From CAYJRW01 sp964372865 (lineage in GTDB: Bacteria; Patescibacteriota; Minisyncoccia; Minisyncoccales; 2-12-FULL-40-12), in contig CAYJRW010000013.1 in the NCBI GenBank assembly GCA_964372865.1, positions 1 to 16,227 of the forward strand: a stretch of 16,227 bases of DNA. The letters run 5' to 3'. This document shows positions 10,974 to 16,227 of this stretch, one piece after another (the stretch's first letter is position 1; each line of letters begins with the position of its first letter). The translations under genes and the position numbers were made by a program. The notes beneath the pieces were generated by a model. That model was not told the DNA's origin. It was given only the letters and a program-made list of their open reading frames with translations, and did no database searches.

Positions 10974-13010
10974 GTGCATTTAACTCTTGATAACTTGAAA
11001 GGTTTTTTTTCGCGATTTAAGATTGAAAAATACCCATCCAGGGCTCAGTGGTTAATGTTTTTTAAAGCGCCTCACAGGATTTTGGCTGGTAGAGAAAAAA
11101 TCGCTTTTTTTGTTTTTTTAGCATTATTTTTGGGGAGCTCTATTTTTTTACTGCTCACAATTTATATTCAATACACGGAGGCCAGGCCTGCCAAAGGAGG
11201 CCTGTTTGTGGAAGGGGTGGTTGGCCAGCCAAGATTCATCAATCCGATTTACGCTCAGGCGTCTGATGTTGATAGAGACCTGGTGGAATTTATCTTTTCC
11301 GGTTTAATGAAATACGGCAAACAGGGGGAAATAATCCCTGACTTAGCTGAAAACTATGAAATTAAAGAAGACGGCAGGGTCTACGAGGTTTATCTAAAAC
11401 AAAATCTTTTTTGGTCAGATGGCGAGCCCCTGAGCGCAGATGATGTGATTTTTACCATTGAAACGCTACAGAGCTCTGAGTATAAAAGTCCTGTTATCGT
11501 AAACTGGCTTGGAGTCAGAGTTGAAAAAATTTCCGACTTGGGTATCAGATTTACATTAAGGAATCCTTACGGCCCTTTTTTGGAAAATTTAACCCAAAAA
11601 ATAATTCCAAAGCATATCTGGCAAGACATCCCTTCAGAAAATTTCCCTTTAACCACTTACAACTTAAAGCCCGTTGGCTCAGGACCCTATAAGTTAAAGG
11701 AACTAATACAAGATAAACAAGGAAGAATAGTTTCTCTGGACCTGGTTCCAAATCAAAGATATTTTGGTAAGACGCCTTACCTTTCTCAAATTTCTTTTAA
11801 GTTTTACAACCAGGAGCAAGAATTGTGGCGCGCGAACCTAAGAGGAGAGATTAACGGATTTGCTTTGAGTTCTTTGTCCAACTCTAACGGGATAAGCGGG
11901 CTTAATAATTTAAACAAATATTCTCTTTCTCTGCCCCGTTATTTTGCGGTATTTTTTAATAGAGAGCGCGCAAGCATTCTGGCTGACCCTGACATAAGAA
12001 AGGCGCTCAATTACGGCACCAACAAAGACGAAATTTTAGAAAAAGTTCTTTCAAATCAGGGCAAGGTTGTTCATTCGCCTATTTTGCCTGACATCTATGG
12101 ATTTTCTCCGCCTGAAAAAATTTACCAGTTTGACCAAAAAGAAGCACAAACCCTTTTGGAGAAAGCAGGTTTTGTTAGAAAGGATAATGGCTTCAGGGCC
12201 AAAATAGTTAAAAAAAACGCGGCCTTCAAGTTTCAAAACGAATTAAGACAGGGCAGTCGCGGGAAAGAAGTTGAAGAACTGCAAAAGTGTCTCGCCAAAG
12301 ACCCTGCGGTGTATCCGGAAGGCACTATTTCAGGTTCTTTTGGCGAGCAGACAAGGAAAGCTGTAATATTGTTTCAGGAAAAATATGCCAAAGAAATTCT
12401 TGAGCCATCAGGATTGGGAAAAGGAACAGGCATTGTTGGAAAAGCAACTCAGAATAAATTAAACGAACTCTGTTTCCCCCAGTCAGAAGAAATTGTGCCG
12501 CTAAAATTTTCTCTGGCCACTGTCACTCAACCTCTCTTAGTTAAGGCGGCACAACAATTAGCAGAGCAGTGGGCTGAAATTGGAGTTGAAGTTGAACTGA
12601 GAACTTTTGACATATCCCAGCTGGAAAAAGACGTAATTAAACCGCGGAATTATGATACCTTGTTATTCGGAAAAGTGCTGACAACTATTCCAGACCTCTT
12701 TGCTTTCTGGCATTCAAGCCAGATAAAAGACCCCGGATTAAATTTGGCCATATATCAGAGAGCAGAAGTTGACAAACTTCTGGAAGAAAGTCGCAAGGCG
12801 CTTGATGAAGTCGTAAGAAGAGAAAAATTGGAGAAAATCCAGAACCTTATAGTTGAAGACAGCCCGGTAGTATTCTTGTATAATCCTGATTTTATATATT
12901 TTGTTTCAAATGCTATAAAGGGGATAGATATAAAAATTATCCCAGACCCATCAAAAAGGTTTTCTGGAATAGAAAACTGGTACGTAAAAACAAAGAGAGT
13001 ATGGAAATAA
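10974..13010 (+). CDS. Membrane-anchored family 5 solute-binding protein with an inserted peptidoglycan-binding domain
   Basis: The 678-residue protein starts at GTG 10974, one base after the secG stop. A transmembrane anchor (about 43-66) replaces the usual lipobox. The SBP_bac_5 (oligopeptide-binding) fold follows: QPRFINPIYAQ near 85, IFSGLMKY, PDLAENYEIKEDGRVYEVYLK, WSDGEPLSADDV, VGSGPYKL near 234, DIRKALNYGTNKDEIL near 340. At about 420-500 the fold is interrupted by a PG_binding_1-like module (LRQGSRGKEVEELQKCL, EGTISGSFGEQTRKAVILFQ), with C439 and C500 possibly forming a disulfide. The second lobe then resumes (TVTQPLLVKAAQQLAEQW onward). This suggests a peptide-binding protein held to both membrane and cell wall. 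No permease or ATPase gene is nearby, so transport partners are unknown. Its 3' end overlaps galU by 10 bp. Confidence 0.88.
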   Translation: MHLTLDNLKGFFSRFKIEKYPSRAQWLMFFKAPHRILAGREKIAFFVFLALFLGSSIFLLLTIYIQYTEARPAKGGLFVEGVVGQPRFINPIYAQASDVDRDLVEFIFSGLMKYGKQGEIIPDLAENYEIKEDGRVYEVYLKQNLFWSDGEPLSADDVIFTIETLQSSEYKSPVIVNWLGVRVEKISDLGIRFTLRNPYGPFLENLTQKIIPKHIWQDIPSENFPLTTYNLKPVGSGPYKLKELIQDKQGRIVSLDLVPNQRYFGKTPYLSQISFKFYNQEQELWRANLRGEINGFALSSLSNSNGISGLNNLNKYSLSLPRYFAVFFNRERASILADPDIRKALNYGTNKDEILEKVLSNQGKVVHSPILPDIYGFSPPEKIYQFDQKEAQTLLEKAGFVRKDNGFRAKIVKKNAAFKFQNELRQGSRGKEVEELQKCLAKDPAVYPEGTISGSFGEQTRKAVILFQEKYAKEILEPSGLGKGTGIVGKATQNKLNELCFPQSEEIVPLKFSLATVTQPLLVKAAQQLAEQWAEIGVEVELRTFDISQLEKDVIKPRNYDTLLFGKVLTTIPDLFAFWHSSQIKDPGLNLAIYQRAEVDKLLEESRKALDEVVRREKLEKIQNLIVEDSPVVFLYNPDFIYFVSNAIKGIDIKIIPDPSKRFSGIENWYVKTKRVWK

Positions 13011-13876
13011 AAAAAGTGGTCATTCCAGCTGCGGGTTGGGGAACAAGATTTCTGCCCCAAACAAAAGCAATACCCAAAGAAATGCTTCCGGTCATTGATA
13101 AACCGGTGATTCAATATGTCGTTGAAGAAGCAGTAGATTCTGGAATCAAAGACATTATTATTGTCACTGGTTGGCAAAAAAGGGCGATTGAGGACCATTT
13201 CGATAGATCTTTTGAGTTAGAAAAATACTTAGAATCAGTTGGAAAAACCAGAGAACTAAATCAGATTAAAGAAATTGCCGGCTTAGCCAATTTTATTTAT
13301 ATCAGGCAAAAAAGCGAGCAATATGGTAATGCTATACCAATTTTGATGACGGAAGCAGTTATAGGCAATGAATTTTTTGCTGTTTTGTGGGGTGATGAAT
13401 TTATTGCCGCTCACCCTCCTCGTTTAAAGCAAATGCTCGAAATTTATAAAAAGTACAAGGGCGCGGTCATTTCTGCGGTGGAGCTGACAACAGAAGACCA
13501 GTTTTCACGCTACGGTATTCCAGAAATAGAATTAATAGAAGAAAACGTTTTTAAAATTAAAAAGATTGTTGAAAAACCTGGTTCAGAAAAAGCCCCTTCA
13601 AAGTTTGCTTCTCACGGTGGATATATTTTGCCGCCGGAAATCTTCAAGATAATTAAAAATTTAAAACCCGGCAAAGGCGGGGAAATCTGGCTGGTCGATG
13701 CGATAAATGAATTAATTAGCCAGAACTATCCGGTTTACGGCTGTGAAATAAAGAACGGAAAGTATTATGACACTGGAAACAAACTTGAATATTTAAAGAC
13801 CGTTGTTGATTTTGCTCTATCATCTCCTGATTTTTCAAAGGAGCTTAGGCAATACCTAAAAAATTTAAAAATCTAA
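13001..13876 (+). CDS. galU: UTP-glucose-1-phosphate uridylyltransferase (GalU-type nucleotidyltransferase)
   Basis: GalU makes UDP-glucose from UTP and glucose-1-phosphate for envelope polysaccharides. The 291-residue length and the N-terminal nucleotide-binding signature (IPAAGWGTRFLPQTKAIPKE, then MLPVIDKPVIQYVVEEA) are diagnostic. Later motifs also fit: SRYGIPEI, KIVEKPG, GGYILPPEIF, GGEIWLVDAI. Two segments depart from E. coli GalU: the GLGHA loop is QYGNA, and the LPDV stretch is LWGDEF. The fold is clear, but a change in sugar or nucleotide preference cannot be excluded. The ATG lies inside the end of the upstream gene (10-bp overlap, different frame), indicating translational coupling. 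Only 2 bp separate the stop from the mature 5' end of tRNA-Leu. Confidence 0.9.
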   Translation: MEIKKVVIPAAGWGTRFLPQTKAIPKEMLPVIDKPVIQYVVEEAVDSGIKDIIIVTGWQKRAIEDHFDRSFELEKYLESVGKTRELNQIKEIAGLANFIYIRQKSEQYGNAIPILMTEAVIGNEFFAVLWGDEFIAAHPPRLKQMLEIYKKYKGAVISAVELTTEDQFSRYGIPEIELIEENVFKIKKIVEKPGSEKAPSKFASHGGYILPPEIFKIIKNLKPGKGGEIWLVDAINELISQNYPVYGCEIKNGKYYDTGNKLEYLKTVVDFALSSPDFSKELRQYLKNLKI

Positions 13877-13878
13877 CT

Positions 13879-13963
13879 GCGGACGTGGCGGAACTGGAAT
13901 ACGCTTACGGTTCAGAACCGTATGCCGCAAGGCTTGAGAGTTCAAATCTCTCCGTCCGCACCA
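13879..13963 (+). tRNA. tRNA-Leu (anticodon CAG), CCA encoded
   Basis: The sequence folds as a class II tRNA. The acceptor stem GCGGACG/CGTCCGC has seven perfect pairs (13879-13885 with 13953-13959). A D arm GCG...CGC with GG in the loop follows, then the anticodon stem TACGG/CCGTA with loop TTCAGAA (anticodon CAG at 13913-13915), a variable arm GCC-GCAA-GGC and a T arm GAGAG/CTCTC with loop TTCAAAT. Discriminator A13960 is followed by an encoded CCA (13961-13963). It has no promoter of its own: it starts 2 bp after the galU stop, and its final A is the first base of the rnj ATG. It must be excised from the galU-rnj polycistronic RNA. Confidence 0.96.
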
Positions 13964-15636
13964 TGAAAAAACAACATAATCTCAGGATTATCCCTCTCGG
14001 GGGACTCGGTGAGGTAGGTAGAAATATGATGCTCCTTGAATATGAAAGGAAGATTTTAATCGTTGATATGGGCTTGCGTTTCCCTGAGGAAGATATGCCT
14101 GGCATAGATTATATCATCCCCAACATCTCTTATCTGCAAAACAGACAAAAAGACATAGTTGGTATTGCCTTCACGCACGGCCACTATGACCACATTGGAG
14201 CAGTTCCTTATCTCATTGACAAATTGGGCAACCCATCTATTTTTGCTTCCGAGTTAACCAAGGGAATTATTTTAAAAAGACAGGAGGATTTCCTAGAAGC
14301 GCCTAAATTAAACATTGAGACAGTTAAGCACGACAGCCGAGTGAATCTTCCCCCTTTTAAAATTGAGTTTTTCAGACAGAACCATAATATTGCTGACAAC
14401 TTAGGTCTATTTATCAATACCCCTGTAGGGAATATCATACATACTTCTGACTTTAAGTTTGACCCGAGTCCGGTTAATGATTTACCAACCGATTTTGAGA
14501 AATTGAAAGAATTCGGGTCAAGAGGAATTTTACTTTTGATGTCTGACTCAACCGGGGCCGAGGAGGCGGGCCACTCTTTTTCTGAAAAAGAAATATTCGG
14601 CAACCTGGACAAAATTTTCAAAGAGGCGCAGAGCCGAATTATTGCAGCCACCTTTGCTTCTTTGATTAACCGGCTGCAACAAATCATAACTTTGGCTGAA
14701 AAATATGGCAGGAAAGTGGCGGTTGACGGCTACTCAATGAGAACTAACGTGGAAATCTGCAAAGAACTGGGTTATATTAAATCAAAAAAGGGAACTCTGA
14801 TTAATATAAGGGAGATTGCTAATTTCCCTGATTCAAAAATAACCATTTTATGTACAGGAGCCCAGGGAGAGGGCCAGGCGGTTTTAATGAGAATTGCCAA
14901 CAGAGAGCATAATTTTGTGCGCCTAAAAAAAGACGATACGGTAATTTTCTCTTCTTCGGTGATTCCGGGCAACGAAAGAACCGTACAGATTATGAAAGAT
15001 GAAATTCTAAGGCAGGGGGCTAAGGTTTTTCATTATAAAATGATGGACGTGCACGCAGGCGGTCATGCCCAAAAAGAAGAATTGGAAAAAATCATAAAAA
15101 TTATAAAACCACGGTTTTTCCTGCCACTGCATGGGCAGTATTCAATGCTGGTAAGTCATGGGGAGATAGCAGAGAGTGTAGGCATTCCAAAAGACAGGAT
15201 AGCCGTTGCGGAAAATGGCCAAATCGTTAATTTAAGCGAAGATAAAATTTCTATTGAAAAAGAAAGGGTGCTCTCAAATTACGTTATGGTTGACGGCTTG
15301 GGGATTGGAGACGTAGGGGAAGTGGTATTGCGCGATAGACAAATGCTGGCCAAAGACGGCATGTTCGTTATTGTGGCTGTTGTTGATAGGATGACCGGCA
15401 AAGTTAAGGGTTCTCCTGATATAATTTCAAGGGGCTTTGTTTATTTAAGAGAGTCAAAAGAATTGTTGAGGCAAACCAGAAAAAAAGTTATTGAAATAGT
15501 TAACAGGGCCTCGGGCTCGGGAGGAGCAGTTAATTGGAGTTATATTAAGGAGGAAATAAGAAACAAAATCGGCGCCTTTTTTTACAGCAAAACGCAGAGG
15601 AGGCCAATGATTTTACCAGTGGTCATTGAGATATAA
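13963..15636 (+). CDS. rnj: Ribonuclease J
   Basis: RNase J is a metallo-beta-lactamase/beta-CASP ribonuclease with endo- and 5'-exonuclease activity, central to mRNA decay and rRNA maturation in bacteria that have it. From ATG 13963 the protein has 557 residues (B. subtilis J1 has 555). Motifs: IIPLGGLGEVGRN near 9-21; zinc motif HGHYDH at 72-77; NHNIAD; HTSDFKFD; LLMSDST; the beta-CASP region (IIAATFASLINRLQQI, LCTGAQGEGQAVL, SSSVIPGNE); HAGGHA; LPLHGQYSML; the C-terminal domain with ISRGFVY and TQRRPMILPVVIEI. A longer frame begins at GTG 13885, but those 26 residues are tRNA-Leu sequence and fit no RNase J. The chosen start shares its A with the tRNA CCA end, so tRNA 3' processing and rnj translation are physically linked. 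No SD is available. Confidence 0.95.
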   Translation: MKKQHNLRIIPLGGLGEVGRNMMLLEYERKILIVDMGLRFPEEDMPGIDYIIPNISYLQNRQKDIVGIAFTHGHYDHIGAVPYLIDKLGNPSIFASELTKGIILKRQEDFLEAPKLNIETVKHDSRVNLPPFKIEFFRQNHNIADNLGLFINTPVGNIIHTSDFKFDPSPVNDLPTDFEKLKEFGSRGILLLMSDSTGAEEAGHSFSEKEIFGNLDKIFKEAQSRIIAATFASLINRLQQIITLAEKYGRKVAVDGYSMRTNVEICKELGYIKSKKGTLINIREIANFPDSKITILCTGAQGEGQAVLMRIANREHNFVRLKKDDTVIFSSSVIPGNERTVQIMKDEILRQGAKVFHYKMMDVHAGGHAQKEELEKIIKIIKPRFFLPLHGQYSMLVSHGEIAESVGIPKDRIAVAENGQIVNLSEDKISIEKERVLSNYVMVDGLGIGDVGEVVLRDRQMLAKDGMFVIVAVVDRMTGKVKGSPDIISRGFVYLRESKELLRQTRKKVIEIVNRASGSGGAVNWSYIKEEIRNKIGAFFYSKTQRRPMILPVVIEI

Positions 15637-15640
15637 ATTT

Positions 15641-16227
15641 ATGAGAGTATTTTCAGGCATTAGGCCCACAGGCGAATTACATATTGGCAACTATTTGGGA
15701 GCAATTAAGCAGTGGATAGAGCTCCAGGATAAAAATGAGTGTATTTTTTGCATTGTTGATTTGCATGCCATTACCACTCCTTACAAAAGAGAAAAATTCC
15801 AGGAAAACATTTTTGATTTAGCCGCAGCTTACTTGTCTTTGGGGCTTAATCCGGAAAAATGCATACTCTTTGTGCAATCTGCCCTCAAAGAGCATACAGA
15901 GCTCGCTTGGCTGCTTGGCACTATCACCCCGCTTGGGGAACTGCAGCGGATGACTCAATTCAAAGAAAAGTCCAGAAAGCATCCCGAATACGTTAATGCC
16001 GGCCTTTTAAATTATCCTGTGCTAATGGCCTCGGACATTCTGCTCTACCAGACAGATCTTGTGCCTGTGGGCAAAGACCAAGAACAGCATGTGGAGTTGG
16101 CCAGAACAATTGCCAGAAAATTTAATCAAAAATTCGGCCAAATGTTCAAAGAGCCGCGCTCGCTCCTTCCAAAAATGGGAGAAAAAATTATGTCTTTGCA
16201 GAACCCCAAGAAAAAAATGTCAAAAAC
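15641..16227 (+). CDS. trpS: Tryptophanyl-tRNA synthetase (partial, 3' end outside window)
   Basis: TrpS charges tRNA-Trp. The frame runs from ATG 15641 to the window end (195 codons plus 2 bases). MRVFSGIRPTGELHIGNYLGA holds the class I HIGH-type signature (HIGN). IVDLHAITTPY, ELAWLLGTITPLGELQRMTQFKEK, NYPVLMASDILLY and VPVGKDQEQHVELAR are characteristic TrpS segments, and the tail reaches the KMSKS-type loop (KKKMSK, with the next codon beginning AC, so Thr). Length so far fits the usual 320-350 residues. It starts 4 bp after the rnj stop, with no SD, and is probably co-transcribed with rnj. Confidence 0.95.
   Translation, partial: MRVFSGIRPTGELHIGNYLGAIKQWIELQDKNECIFCIVDLHAITTPYKREKFQENIFDLAAAYLSLGLNPEKCILFVQSALKEHTELAWLLGTITPLGELQRMTQFKEKSRKHPEYVNAGLLNYPVLMASDILLYQTDLVPVGKDQEQHVELARTIARKFNQKFGQMFKEPRSLLPKMGEKIMSLQNPKKKMSK

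Noticed and set aside
13885..13962. Longer N terminus for RNase J starting at GTG 13885
   Set aside because: The 26 extra residues are translated tRNA-Leu sequence, and RNase J proteins begin shortly before the IIPLGGLGE motif, matching ATG 13963.
1..16227. Alternative genetic code (UGA as Gly) of some Patescibacteria lineages
   Set aside because: htpX and uvrA end with TGA at the expected protein lengths, and no conserved Gly is encoded by TGA in the genes read.
1..16227. CRISPR array, prophage or defence island
   Set aside because: No regularly spaced direct repeats or cas-like genes were seen. The holin-family gene is a chromosomal YvlD-type membrane protein, with no phage structural or lysis genes nearby.

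Overview
The window looks like a chromosomal segment from a bacterium of the Candidate Phyla Radiation (Patescibacteria), most likely a Parcubacteria-type lineage. This rests on the AT-rich coding style, very tight gene packing, near-absence of Shine-Dalgarno (SD) sequences, a membrane-anchored family 5 solute-binding protein carrying a peptidoglycan-binding module, a small two-zinc-ribbon zf-TFIIB protein, a stripped-down UvrC and a free-standing LAGLIDADG endonuclease. TGA is used as a stop (htpX, uvrA), so this is not a UGA-Gly lineage. The assignment is an inference without database searches.

Layout. The left half (1-7964) is on the minus strand. From left to right it holds a LAGLIDADG endonuclease running off the edge (1-780), a zf-TFIIB protein, the membrane protease gene htpX with lemA just upstream in the same operon, a groEL terminator, groEL and groES behind a promoter with a CIRCE operator, and uvrA. 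A 60-bp divergent promoter region separates uvrA from the plus-strand half. That half holds a CapA-type metallophosphatase, a mini-uvrC, a 111-bp MITE-like inverted-repeat element, a YvlD/phage-holin-family membrane protein, secG, the solute-binding/peptidoglycan-binding chimera, galU, tRNA-Leu(CAG), rnj (RNase J) and trpS running off the right edge.

Functional themes: protein quality control (HtpX/LemA, GroES/GroEL under a likely HrcA operator), nucleotide excision repair (UvrA and UvrC split across the divergent promoter), envelope and secretion (CapA, SecG, the solute-binding protein, GalU), and RNA metabolism and translation (tRNA-Leu, RNase J, TrpS).

The observations most worth a second look are: an Asn at the GroEL position equivalent to catalytic Asp398; the start codon of rnj sharing a base with the CCA end of tRNA-Leu; a small element with 14-bp terminal inverted repeats and a 4-bp direct repeat that rewrote the C terminus of UvrC; a UvrC lacking its C-terminal HhH region, about 130 internal residues and two iron-sulfur ligands; and promoters whose -10 boxes sit directly against start codons, which predicts leaderless mRNAs.
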